A stretch of 41,253 nucleotides of DNA from Hypsibius dujardini (taxonomy: Eukaryota > Tardigrada > Eutardigrada > Parachela > Hypsibiidae): positions 1 to 41,253 of the forward strand of contig LRSR01001721.1 in NCBI GenBank assembly GCA_001579985.1. The letters are read 5' to 3'. Every line of letters starts with the position of its first letter. Positions within the stretch are counted from its first letter, which is position 1. A program made the translations under genes and the position numbers. This document shows positions 29,800 to 41,253 of the stretch, piece by piece. The notes under the pieces are model-generated. The model saw only the letters and a list, made by a program, of their open reading frames with translations. It was not told where the DNA came from and did not search any database.

Positions 29800-31929
29800 G
29801 CACTTTCGCTTTCTCTCAGCGGCGGCTTCTTCTTTTTCAAGCTGCTGCCGAGGGTTGGTGTCGTCGTGGTCTTGAAATATATTTCCCTCTTTTTTGCTGC
29901 TGCCTGTGCCGAAGACAAATGTGCTCATCAACCATCAACAGCCCCAGCAGCAGCAGAAGTGCCTTGATCCAAGACGAGGCAGCAGAAAAGTTGCCGCTGT
30001 GTGGCGGAATGCCTGCCGGCTGTTGTGCAGGAGAGACGGATGGACGGAGGACCACATGCCGGGGCAATGTCGACTTCCAGAAGCAGTCAGCCGCATTCAT
30101 CACTCTGATGATTTGCCTTGAGAAACGGTAAAAAGGTAGAGAGAATGTGATCCAAAAAACCAGTTTCAGACATTGACAGGCTACAACGTTGCCATGCCGT
30201 TCTGACTCAAAAGTCGCTGAAGTAGAAAGACAGGCAGGCCATTCCACTACAGAGGAGACAAGCAAGGAGGTCAAGTTGATGGGGGCGGGGATCGGAAGAA
30301 CGGTCAGGCAGACAGGCAGACACACAAGCATTCAGTAAAACAGGCAGGCAGGCAGACAAACAGGCAGGCAGGCAGACATACAGACAAACTGGCAGGCAGA
30401 CAGACAAACAGACAGACAAACAGGCAGGCAGACAAACAAACAGACAGACAGACGGGCAGCCGGAAAGCACATATACAAATGGTTTTTAGCATCCCACTGC
30501 AACAAAGTCATTGAACGACGCTCAGGAATACCTGGATGGCCGCTGTTCCCTGCTTCGAATTACGCACCAATCACGGAGGGAGTGGTCTGCAGCTCCCGGA
30601 ATTGGCGCGTGCGCGACCTTCGGACCGCGTCGCGCGGTGTCAGGGGACTCTACCTCCACATTGAATTACTTGACATCAACCTACACACACGCATATACGT
30701 ACACGGACAGACCACGTCGAGGAAGAGGTCCCCACGGGAAGCGGACCCAACAGGAAGAGGCCACCTGAAGGGCACATCACAGGCAGGTATTACGTGAATA
30801 CCTGAATCCGTAAACCGTCTATTGATTATCTGGCTGTCTGTCTGTCTGTCTGTCTTTCTGTCTATCTGTCTGTCTGTATGCCTGTATGTCTGTATGTCTG
30901 TCTGTCTGTCTGTCTGTCTATCTTCCACCGGACGTTCACAGACAATTAGGAGTTAAGGCTCCCCACACCGGTGATATAACGAGCCATTCCAGATTCCAGA
31001 CAGAGAGACAACACACCGCACAGAAAACACCCTCTCGCGCCTCGGTTCGTCCGTCGTCACGGCAACCTACACCAGGTCTTAAGGTCAGGTTCAACGGGTT
31101 AAACACATGATGAGCCGAGAGATAGACAGAGACAGACCGAGACAGACCGAGACATCAGGCCGAAAACCGGAAATTTGTCGCTAGCTCTTTCTCTGCCTGC
31201 CGGACTCGGTCCTTCCCTTTCCTTCCTCCTTCCCATTTCGCGTCTCATGATTATCAAACCTCTCATTTCACCGGTGTTCCGCTAATTGCCGCATCCCGGA
31301 AAGGGTTCTCTCATTCCCCCATCCATTCCATCCCAGGCAACAGCATCATCATACGGCAGCGCCACCCAAGACGCCCCTTGCGATGATATTGCGTCGTCTC
31401 ACGTTTCCGGTTTCCTTCTCCGCCGTCGTTTGTGCTGTCTTCGTCTCTCCGTCTCCCCTCCTGCGCATCTTCGGAGAATTCTTCTCGCCCCCCTTTCTCT
31501 CTCTCTCTTTCGAGGCTTCTGTTGTCGGGAGCAATGGCCTCCTCGCTTCTTCTGTCGCGCGTCCGTAAACGTACACACTGTTGGTTTTTTCCACACCGGT
31601 GTGTGTGTGAGGATGTGCGATCCTGTCGTCGCGTGACGGATGACACTCGCTCTCCAAAAAAGTACGAGAAGGTGTACAGTAGTACATAGGTGGAGTGAAA
31701 TGGAAACCGGCTGTGTCAGGCAGACAGAAAAACACAACAACGCACAGAGAGACAATTTCTGTCAATAGCCATTAAACATTTCGTAAACAAAGCAATCAAT
31801 TTTCAGAAATTCGCCCTTGGCCAAATCAGTGATAAGAAATGTTGGCTTGACTGTCTGTGTGTCTGTCTGTCTGCCTGTTTATCAGTCAGCATGTCTGTCT
31901 GTATATCTGTCTGTCTGTCTATCTGTCTA

Positions 31930-31990
<61 letters not shown>

Positions 31991-32055
31991 GTCTCTGTCT
32001 GTCCCCTGTTCTGTCTGTCAGGCACTTCACCGTTCGAGTCCGCACCACAGCTTAC
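29118..32055. other. EcR upstream intron segment
   Basis: No exon supported. It includes a (CT)n run at 29757-29794, an ACAG block at 30303-30455, a CTGT block at 30832-30922 and a CTGT block at 31852-32000. Several overlapping open frames near 29900-30330 and 31280-31760 have no recognisable domains. Confidence 0.55.
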
Positions 32056-32161
32056 CGAAACGTCGCCCTCTGCTGTCACTGCTACAGCTGACCGCCATGT
32101 GAGAAAGCGGGATGTTGAAGAGTTCTTCGGCGAACGAAAGTTCCGTCCACAGCGACTCCAT
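32056..32161 (-). CDS. Candidate EcR alternative first exon (35 codons)
   Basis: ATG at 32161 opens 35 codons to a phase-1 donor CGTTTCG|GTAAGC, which would join to the common exon as [11 protein letters not shown]. The start [20 protein letters not shown] is an acidic amphipathic stretch of the kind found in short activation domains, including that of EcR-B2 in flies. The exon is followed on its intron side by a CTGT tract (31852-32000). It is a prediction from ORF, phase and composition only. Confidence 0.42.
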
Positions 32162-33118
32162 GACGCAAGAGCTTCCCCTCCTCTCTCAACAGAAATGCTC
32201 TCTTAAAAACACCACCGTAAAAGACATACCCCTGCACGATTAACCAAACATACACAGGCCGATGAATAAACAAATGATACCGTAATTTAACTAAAGACCA
32301 GCAAGCAAGCGCCACATACAACACACACACAGCCGCGGGTTTTAATTGGGGAGCAAGACACGACAACAGGAGGCGACGTCGGTATGGGGCCTTCCGGCTG
32401 CTTCCCGTGCGTACACGTAATACCTCTTCCAGTTAGGGATGACATGCTATATGCAGTACACATGTATCTTCATCCCATCTATGACAGACAGACAGTCAGT
32501 CAGACAGACAGACAGACAGACAGACACGATGCCGGTGCATGGTGGAAAAATTGAATGCCCATTATGCACACAGTCACGTAATAATCTTTGCCTTAAGCGT
32601 ACACATACGAGGAGGAGAGGTATATGAATCTGTGTCGTGAAATTTCCCCCGTGCGATTACGTGCCGAAGAGGGGATGCGGACTGAAAATAACCATTCTAC
32701 CAATCGGATAGATTCATTAATGGATATTCATTAATTACGGGGAATGCCGAATCAGCTGAGATGTCTGAACAGCCTCCCGCACAAGAAACAGACAGAGACA
32801 CCACAGACACAGACGACGTAACTAACAATAACATGAGATTCTGCTACCTAGAAAACAATTAGCCTTTACATCCCAATATCAATAATATATGGACGTGACG
32901 TCCTCTCCAGGGATGTCAATACCGGCGGAAAGGATAAGGAATATCTTCCGACGATCACACCACTCAGACAAGCTAACCGCGCAATCATCAGACAAGAATC
33001 CGCTTGGAGCAGGCAGGCACGCAAACAGATAGACAGACAGACAGACAGACATAGACAAACAGACAGACAGACACAGATAAAAAGACAGACAGACAGACAT
33101 AAATAGACAGATAAGAAT

Positions 33119-33159
<41 letters not shown>

Positions 33160-33845
33160 GCAGACAGACAGACAGACAGGCAGGCCGGCAGGCAGACAGA
33201 CAGGCAGGCAGGCAGGCAGATAGACAGGCCACAATCGGATGACAAGGGCAAAATGTGACATGCAAACAATGAATGTTCTTGGATGAAACGATGGCTTCCG
33301 TTCCGTGTCACCGATAGACAATGTCGACGGAAATTACATTATGAAATTTAATCGGCGGTGAGGTAAAAGCCACAACGGAAAAGGAACGTCCCAGGAGACC
33401 TGCGGAAAGGTGTGCACGGGTTTCAGAGACAGATAAAGTTCCCAGCATTTTTTGTTTTTGAATTGATACGTGAATTAATAATATCTTGCGAGGGACCCGC
33501 GCGGGCCTGGTTGCGTTATGGGTTCATTGATCTCCGCGTCCTCTGTCGCGGTCACGGTCGCAAAGGTCTGTGGAGAGAGATCAAACTTTGTGACTTGCTT
33601 CAAGGTGAAAAAATTCGTATCATCATCGATGGGGAATGTTGTGAAGAGGCAGGGGCAGGGCGACTGGACCGGTTTGTCGTCCAAGAAAACAAGAATAATG
33701 AAAGCGAACTCTTTGACGGTGCGCAACAGTGTAAACCGATTATTCACCGGTCACATGAAAATGGAAGTTCTTCGCAGGTTGTCTACTTCTCAACTCGCGC
33801 AGGACATCTTTCCACTAGTCAGCGCACTTGCGGGCAATACATAAG

Positions 33846-33895
<50 letters not shown>

Positions 33896-34400
33896 TAGAT
33901 AGATAGACAGATAGATAGACAGACACACAGGCAGACAGGTAGACAGGCAGACAGGCAGGTAGACACACACGCAGAGAGATGGGTTGACAGGAACTCGGTA
34001 GGAAGGGAAAGAATGAAAGACAGTCAAGAAAATGAGCGGGCAGGCAGGCAGGCTGGCAGACAGACAGGTGCCGCCAGATCAGAAGTCTCAAATTACAGCA
34101 ATGTATTTAGCACAAAAATATCAGTTAAACATCTGCCGCGACCACTGGTTAGACAAGGAAGGTCGATAATTAACTCTAAAGATACCAGCTCCGTTTAATT
34201 AATCATAAACCTGTCTGCTCTCCAAATAGGCAAAATGAAAATTGACTTGTTCATATGCATCAATTAAACTAAATCTGGCGTCGTCGTCCAGACAAGCCAC
34301 AATAACGCTAATGAACAGGAAGGATCAAGGAAAAATCACCCTTGGCGCCGGTTGCCTATATGCTATTCAATTAAGAATCGTGTTCGTCTGCCGGTCTGCC

Positions 34401-34435
<35 letters not shown>

Positions 34436-35365
34436 TTGTCTGTCTGTCTGTTTGTTTGTCTGTCTGCCTACCGCTTCGAATTAGCAATTCAATTCGAGTC
34501 CACTGCCGACAGGTGGCGCTAAACGCGGACAAATCGACCATAAAAGAATATTTTAAGAGAGAGAACACGAAAAATGGAGGCGAGAGTTGCCGCCGGCAAC
34601 AGCCGCAAAACTCTCTTCTTTCTTAATCTGTATAATTTGAAAGCCGTAAAATTGGCCGCATCACACGCAACACAAAGAAGAGGGACAAACTTGACAAGCG
34701 GTACGAAAAAATGGAAAGTGATTCGCAACACTGATGTCAGAGGCCTTTCCTCTGAATTAGGCGCGCACGACGTCTTCGAGAAAATGAAAAACAAATCCGT
34801 CAAGGCCACTGCTGCGGCAGCTGGCGGACCGAGTTTTTCTTCCCTCCCCAGTCGGACAGACAACAGAGAGAAAAAACAGTGGACTTCACGCCCAATAACT
34901 TTCTAGGCAAACGCTTTCCACGTCACTAAGTTTTCTTCATCAACAAAAATCTCTTCACCAGATATATGAGCAGCAACACATTTAAATTAAGCAGTTTCGA
35001 TTTAGTTATTCATATTCAAACAACCAGTTCTAAGAGAGTTCAAAATATCATAAACACCATCAATCAATCAATCAATCAATCAGTTGAACAACTCCTCAAT
35101 CAACTGTAGACCTGTTCGATCAACTAATCAATCAATTGATCAATCAGTTGAACAACTCATCAATCAACTGTAGACCTGTTCGATCAATCAATCAATTGAT
35201 CAATCAGTTAAACAACTCCTCAATCAACTGTAGAGCTGTTCGATCAATCAATAAACAAAACAACAGATCAATCAACCGTTAATTTCATCGATTATCTCAG
35301 ATTCTAATCAAGTTATCTTCACCGAGATAAAAAAAATTCAACCGGTGGTGGTTGAAAACACTCAC
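32162..35365. other. EcR upstream intron segment
   Basis: It contains ACAG blocks at 32485-32525, 33015-33225 and 33847-33970, and a CTGT block at 34393-34470. At 33412-33845 there is a low-repeat stretch with three overlapping open frames of 90-145 codons (two plus, one minus) and no recognised domain. At about 35055-35290 a TGAT-based tandem array has units near 60 bp containing GAACAACTC, CAATCAACTGTAGA and CTGTTCGATCAA. Confidence 0.5.
35055..35290. repeat. Tandem array of about 60-bp units next to EcR-A exon 2
   Basis: Units containing CAGTTGAACAACTC, ATCAATCAACTGTAGA and CTGTTCGATCAATC repeat about three to four times with changes in the number of ATCA words. It begins about 75 bases downstream of the EcR-A exon 2 donor. 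Confidence 0.8.
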
Positions 35366-35589
35366 CGGCAATTAACGCTTTGGCGGTCGATGAAGGAGGC
35401 AAGGCGCCGTTGGCCGACAGCTTCGTGGGACTAGTCGTGGTTGTGGTGGTTCCTGCGGGAAAGGTCGAGGCGGTGGTCTTCGGCGGTCTCGTCGTGATGG
35501 GCATGTGAAGTTGGCTGATGATGTGGGCGACGTTGAGGGGAGTCGCCGGGGAGAGAGGATCCTTCAGGCTGGTGGAACTGGACAGTGGA
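35366..35589 (-). CDS. EcR: EcR-A-like isoform, second 5' exon
   Basis: The acceptor CTCCTCCAG|TCCACTG and the donor ATTGCCG|GTGAGT border a 224-base exon that enters in phase 2 and leaves in phase 1. It therefore links exon 36532-36201 to the common EcR exon. It encodes a Ser/Thr/Pro-rich segment: SPLSSSTSLKDPLSPATPLN, then a hydrophobic VAHIISQLHM, and a run of six threonines. The SP-rich wording directly after the Trp motif resembles the region after EDWMSTPSP in fly EcR-A. Good splice sites and exact phase fit support it. Confidence 0.82.
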
Positions 35590-35633
35590 CTGGAGGAGCA
35601 CAGGAAGCACCGGTTACTATTCCAATTTACAAT

Positions 35634-35671
<38 letters not shown>

Positions 35672-36200
35672 GCGACAAACAGACAGACAGAGCGACAGAC
35701 AGACAGACAGACAGACAGACCAGTCAGGCATACAACAGACTAGACACAGACACGCGATCCGAACGACAATCTTCAGACATACAGACAGACAAGTCATTCA
35801 GCGGAGGCAGATGCAGATTGCTAAGTTTCAAGCAATCAAGGAGGCAAACCAAAGTGAGGGAGGAGACGCACCAGAAGCAGACAAGGACCCTGCAGACAGT
35901 GAGAACAGAAAATCGGGAGAGACCGACGTGCTAGTATTCAAAGAGACAGACAAACAACACAGTGACATGACAGCCGAAATGTAGATAGCAACATAGACAT
36001 TAAAACATGTGAACAAACGCTGACCGAGGCAGGCAGGCAGACAGATAAAACAGACACACGAAAGAATGGACCGTCTGGTAGACAGGCAGACAGACAGGCA
36101 GATAGGCAACTATTAATCTGTTGACAGCAAATCGAAAAAGAGACACAAAGACACACAGACATTTGTGACATATTTTGTCGTCCCACAAATCGGACTTTAC
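35590..36200. repeat. Intron between the two EcR-A exons, ACAG-rich
   Basis: ACAG tracts lie at 35636-35722 and 36035-36105, with looser ACAG/AGACA text between. No other coding sequence was seen. Confidence 0.8.
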
Positions 36201-36532
36201 CTTCCACAATCCGACCAGTTATCCGTCTCCGACTTGGGTCGCTTCATACTATTCGGACTGTGAATCTTCTCATCCTCTTCCCTGATCGACGCCGTGTTGG
36301 GCGACTTCAATGAGAGGTTCCGGTAGCGATCGGCAATGAGTGCAGTCGGGGAGAGGACCGGCAGTTCCTGGTGAAGATGGTGGTTTTGGTGGTCGCCGTT
36401 CATCTTGGAGAGGTTCAACGGGGACGAGGAGTTGGCGCGCAGATAGGAGAGATCGCTGGCACGGTCGGATGTGAGTTGGGTGGTGGAAGAGACGGCGTGG
36501 TTGAACAGATCGCGCTTCCGTTTGGCGGCCAT
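36201..36532 (-). CDS. EcR: EcR-A-like isoform, first coding exon
   Basis: From ATG 36532 to the donor TGTGGAAG|GTAAAG the frame gives 110 codons plus two bases. It starts MAAKRKRDLFNH and includes SSSPLNLSK, ELPVLSPTALIADRYRNLSL and MKRPKSETDNWSDCG. The last part resembles the isoform A signature of insect EcR, KRPR followed by DW. Joined to exon 35589-35366 and the common exons it would encode 618 residues. An in-frame ATG at 36622 would add 30 residues starting MRRRKDL; I chose 36532 for its basic N-terminus and the CCG-rich context before it. This exon defines the farthest upstream EcR promoter seen. Confidence 0.8.
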
Positions 36533-37343
36533 GAAAACGACACCGTTCCAGGAAATTATCCCCGGAAGAGCTCTCTTTTCTCCGATGAGTAAATAATAGC
36601 ACAAGTCCTTTCTCCTTCTCAAATGAATTCACAACTACGGAAGTGAGAAAGGAGAATTAAAGAAATCTGTCTGTGATATCTGTCTGTCTGTCTGTCTGTC
36701 TGGCTGGCTGTCTGTCTGTCTGTCTGTCTGTCTATCTGTCTGGCTGTTTGTCTGCCTGCCTGCTGATCTGTCCGTCTGATTGTGTCTGAAAAGATTAAAT
36801 TTCGACCTTACCGATGTTTTGGAAGTAACTATATGAAGGACGACAGTTACGTCAGACGCAATTATAGAGATTGAGGTTGTCGCAAGAGGGGTACTGTAGA
36901 TGTGTCCGTCCACTCCAGATGCGTTGCAAACAATTAGTTTGTAGCAAATGCAAGAGTGAGAAGTCTGCAATGAAACGAGGCAAACGAACGATTAGAAAAT
37001 AGCAATTGTTGTGATATGGATTCACGGAATGATGGTATTGCAGTGTGTACTGGAGAGTTGGGGAGGGACGACATTCACACGACATGAGAGGATCGAGACA
37101 AACGAGGAAACACTATCACAGTTATCTCGCGCGATTTATCGGTCAAGTTACGGCAACACCGTGCGGACGGGACGCGCGGTTGTCCGTCCCGCCATCTTGG
37201 CCGCGAGCACGTCAACACACATCCACAGCTGACATTGGAAGATAGCAGCGCGGTACTAACATAGTCCACCTGCCTGACTGCTAAATTGTCTGCCTGCCTG
37301 TTTTGTCTACTAATTTGCCTGTCTGTTATGTTGCTTGTCTGAA

Positions 37344-37384
<41 letters not shown>

Positions 37385-37777
37385 GCCTGTCTGCCTGAGT
37401 GCGTGTCTGTCTGTCTGCCTCTCTGCCTGAGTGGGTGTCTATCTGCGTAGAATTACATCTGTCTGTCTGCAAGAACCGAGATGTGTGTATCAGTCCTGCC
37501 GAATCATCTCTGCCGGCCGTGTTCGTGAACTTGGAAAGCTCGAGTGCACTCCCGTAGGTCGGTCGTTCTATAGTATCAGGAAGCCGGTTTCTGATGACCA
37601 CGCACCGCACAAAATCGATAAAGAGAGAGGATATCGTAAAAGTGCGACCATCAGCCGTCGTCGTCGTCGCGTCTCTACAACCACATTATTACACTCCACC
37701 GGAAAAGTGAAAGTTGTCTAAAAGTCCCCGGTCGGTCTGCCTGTCTGCCTATCTATCTGTCTATCTGTCTATCTGTC

Positions 37778-37980
37778 TGTGGGTCCGTTTGCCTTCCCAT
37801 TCAGCCTGCTGTTGCACGTCCCACCATCACAGACAGCCATCTCACAGACAGTCAGCTCACAGCCATCTCACAGACAACCATCTCACAGACAGTCTGCCTG
37901 TCCGTCTGTTTATCTGTCTGTGGGTCCGTTTGCCTTCCCATTCAGCCTGCTGCTGCACGTCCCACCACCACAGACAGTCA
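37778..37980. repeat. Duplicated block of about 55 bp, spacing 141 bp
   Basis: TGGGTCCGTTTGCCTTCCCA through CTGCACGTCCCACCA occurs at about 37779 and again at about 37920, with shared flanking CTGTCTG and CACAGACAGTCAGCTC. The copies differ by only two or three bases. Between them lie short CATCTCACAGACA repeats. Confidence 0.8.
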
Positions 37981-40678
37981 GCTCAATCGTTCCATTAGTG
38001 CGGTGCGGATCCGGATGGAAAACACGAGCCAAAGTGACGACGACGGCGAGGAGGGAGAGTCCAGTTGTGAAAGGATATGATTAGTCAAGCAGGAAGTACC
38101 GGATCACGTTTCACCACGAACAGTAGTAGTCGTGGAGACGACTACTGACTGTGAGTGTGGAGAGCTAGGAAAGAGTGACAGAGAGAAAACAAGTGAGCGA
38201 CCGGCGACGATGAGAGCTCCTCGCCGCCTGGCTGCGGAAGACCTTCACAGAACTCGCCAAAGCGCCTCTGCGCGCACTCTCCCCTGCACACCACCACCTC
38301 GGCAGTCACACTACTGCCCCGAAATCAGCATGACGGTGAAATGAGAGGCTTTCCGTGGTGGTGGTGGTGCGGCGACGCTGTTTCGTCAAGGCCATCCGAG
38401 GCGGCAGTCGTGGTGATAGCTCCCTCAAAAAAACTAGAGGAGAAATAGCACACGACACAACAACACGCTCGTAAAAGATACAATATATGCCGGCGAAATG
38501 AACGGGAAGTCAAATTAGACAATTGAATTCAGAGAGAGGGACCGTTTTCTAGACGTCTTCAAGATTTGCATTCGACAATTCCCGAAATCAATACCGTAAT
38601 TTATAGAACAGGACTAATCCATCAATCAATATATTGCTGATTCGAACCACAAAAGAAAACTCACTAACAAATCGGCCCAGGGGAACGAACGTTACAATCA
38701 ACAGAGGTGCTGTCAATCAATCAATGACTTTCCCCTCAACTCATCAATCAACTGCAGAGTTATTCGATCAATCAACCGTTCAATCAATCGATCAATCAAC
38801 CAATCAACCGTTCAATCAATCCATCAATCAAGCGTTGACGGCAATGGATTAGTTTCCAGCAATTACCGCGGCCAGCGATTGATCACAGCAAAACTGAATT
38901 CTGAACTTTCCTAAATGATGGCTTTGATCGTGTTACAAAAAAAACCAACAACGCTGCAGTCCGACAAAGGGAAAAAGCGAGAATTGCTCCTGGTTGTCCC
39001 GAACGAAAACATTTTCCTTCCCTTCAACACTAGCGCCGAATCTTCCCTCACTCCAAGGTCCTTCATAGATTGCAAAACCAACATGGTTTCTGCATTCGAA
39101 AAACACATACAATTCACGCAGGGACAATAGCTGAACGTACCGGCAAGGGAAATAAAATGTAGTCCAAACTGGTGGCCAATCAATCAATCAAGGGATGAAA
39201 GGAAGGATGCAGTCCAAACTGGTGACCAATCAATCAATCAAACGACGAAACGAACGATGCAATCCAGCCGGGAACTTATAATTCGAAAAAATCACATTTC
39301 ACATCCGCAGAGCGTTCAAACAGAGCCAGCACTGGCTGGGACGAGAGTCTGTCTTCGACCGGTAGTACTGGCACCGCAGTCAAGCTCGACGACGACGACG
39401 ACGACAAAAGAAACATGAGAGAAGCGAGGCACTCTCAGGAACCGGTTCTCTCCAAGTGTTCTGTCTGTCTGTGTGTGTGTGCGATGAAAAGAGAGATCTG
39501 CCCCCCACGTGAAAAAAAAAATTCGCCACGGACGGGGAAAACCTGTTCAAATAACAACTCCAAGCCGCAATGTACCGGAGCGCCGGAAATGTTCTCGCCA
39601 AAAAATTGAGGAACAGCGAAGGATTTTAGTTGAAGGACCGACACCTTGGTACACCCCAACCGTGGTAGGAGGTGCGCATATGCCGTTGTCGTTAGTGTTG
39701 GCAGCGAATGCTGTGTTATGCAACACACACGCACATATCAGCCGCGGACTATCTCGCTCTTGAACTCGAATTCACACAGACAGACAACAGCGCCGCCGGA
39801 TCAGAACACGGGGGGATGAAAATTATACAAATTTAGGTCAACAAACAAATGCTAAAACGAGATAGCGACGGGTCGGCGAGGCGGCGAAGAAAGTCGGGGG
39901 GAATAATGTCGTCAAGATCAACGAACGCACAAAAAGGAATCTCTGCCAACGATTTTCGAAAAGCGTCAAAACTCGGACATATGTGGAGTCCCATTTTTAT
40001 GCAAATGGTCTGAGTAGGGTCTTGTCCTACGAGATTGGCGGTGCGGTTAGGTAATCACTGCCCTACAAGTGCGTCGACCTCTAAATCACATCTCGACCGC
40101 AGGTCACTTCCACTTCCACCAACGGAACACAATTCCAATTCCACAACTGCCTGTGTGGAAGTGTCGGGTTTGACCGTCATCGAGCCTTTCCCATCCCCCA
40201 TACAACATTTGCAAACCCTTGCACACGTACAAAATACACTTTTCTGTCAAATATGTAAAGCAAGCTCGAAAAAAATGGCACGATTCTTCATACGATGCTT
40301 ACCCCTCAACGTGGCAGGCTACAGACACGAAGCAGATTAATGTTCTGCTACAGATATAAATATGACAATATTCCAGCATACAAAATCCACAGTTACTGCA
40401 ACATCGGGTTACGGCGCTCCAGGGTGCGAAAAATAGAGATAGTAGCGAGAGAGGTATTGCAGAATGTTGGAATTATTGTTTTCTCCGAGGATAAATGTGG
40501 CACAATTCACGTGAGACGGACGACTGACTACTGACTGTACATTGCAAGCAGTAAGCGCTGTACATACACACACAGACACACATGCTGTGATCGTTTTACT
40601 TCTGCGGCGAAAGACGCTGCGGAGAAGTTTTGGCTTGCTATGAAAGAAAATTGTGCACACCAAAGCGGACGACGAGAG

Positions 40679-40747
40679 AGGCAGGCAAGACAGGCAAGGC
40701 AGGCAAGACAGGCAAGACAGGCAAGGCAGGCAGGGCAGGCAAGGCAC
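40679..40747. repeat. Array of GGCAAGACAG / GGCAAGGCAG units
   Basis: About seven ten-base units alternate between AAGACAGGC and AAGGCAGGC. It is related to but distinct from the common ACAG tetranucleotide tracts. Confidence 0.85.
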
Positions 40748-41253
40748 GGATCAGTGGTAGTGGGGGTTACCTTGCTCTGCTTGACTCACCACACACTGCC
40801 CAGTGCGGCTCATTGCATACACAGGCAGAGAGAGCGACACACTGGAAACAGAGAAACAACACTTTTCACTGTGTACGCAGTGAGTGAAGGCCAGCTTGTG
40901 GCTGGCTGACCGACAGACCGCTCACTCACACATGTACACACACGAAGAGGAAGAGAGGCGCTAGTGAGAGAGAGAGGAGGCCATTAGAACAAACTGACCA
41001 CTGTATGTGCAGGGTGCAGACACAGACAGACAGACAGTTGTGGTGGCCTCAATCCGCGCTGCAGTCTTTCCTAGCAGGCCAAATTCCGACCGCAGCATCA
41101 TCAGAGCGAGCACGCGAGTCCGAATCGTCATGTCCGTAAATTCAACCCACATTTCCGTAATGCACTCGCGTCCTTATAATGCGGTCAGTTCTAGCATTAT
41201 AGGGGGCGCTGCCGGTCGGATATCTAGCTTGACCATCTCTCTCTCTCTCTCTC

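Larger units (their letters stand above)
36533..41253. other. Region 5' of EcR to the window edge
   Basis: No gene recognised in 4.7 kb. CTGT tracts lie at 36668-36765, 37340-37445 and 37735-37785. A partial duplication of about 141 bp is at 37778-37980. TGAT/ATCA-rich DNA is at 38610-38850. A short duplication with CAGTCCAAACTGGTGACCAA is at 39158-39260. A ten-base GGCAAGACAG-like array is at 40679-40747, and a (CT)n run ends the window. Open frames near 38911-39187 and 40035-40340 carry no known domain. The EcR-A promoter and 5' UTR should lie in the left part. Confidence 0.5.

Overview
The window is nuclear DNA from an animal with short introns. It carries an ecdysone receptor, which places it in Ecdysozoa, most likely an arthropod or a close relative; I could not narrow it further. 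I rebuilt the genes from both strands using GT-AG (once GC-AG) splice sites and intron phases. Most long ORFs here are artefacts: a (CTGT)n/(ACAG)n repeat has no stop codon in any frame on either strand (LSVC or TDRQ protein repeats), and (TGAT)n is open on one strand (INQS repeats).

Layout. Position 1-2502, minus: UDP-glucose 4-epimerase (GALE), six exons seen, 3' end off the left edge. 3759-4836, minus: a trypsin-family protease gene (SP1) lacking the exon that should carry the catalytic Asp. 5554-8187, minus: 17-beta-HSD type 12-like very-long-chain 3-oxoacyl-CoA reductase, eight exons. 9453-11358, plus: alpha-1,3-fucosyltransferase (GT10), three exons. 11741-14430, minus: cyclin K, four exons. 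15115-16756, minus: a second, apparently intact trypsin-like protease (SP2), paralogous to SP1. 18860-36532, minus: ecdysone receptor (EcR) with six common 3' exons, a two-exon EcR-A-like 5' end, another large first exon, and two small candidate first exons. 36533-41253: sequence 5' of EcR with no gene recognised.

The genes do unrelated jobs (sugar metabolism, lipid elongation, glycosylation, transcription-kinase control, proteolysis, hormone response), so this is an ordinary chromosomal neighbourhood and not a pathway cluster. Repeats and small transposon-like elements dominate the non-coding part: a 570-bp foldback, a family with termini CGCGTTAGACAGGGACAG, foldbacks ending in CACACGTGGCAA, a pair of perfect 21-bp inverted repeats, several 47-60-bp tandem arrays built on ATCA/TGAT, and about thirty (CTGT)n/(ACAG)n tracts in introns.

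All calls come from reading the sequence; no search was run. Exon borders are supported by splice consensus, matching phases and agreement with remembered family sequences.
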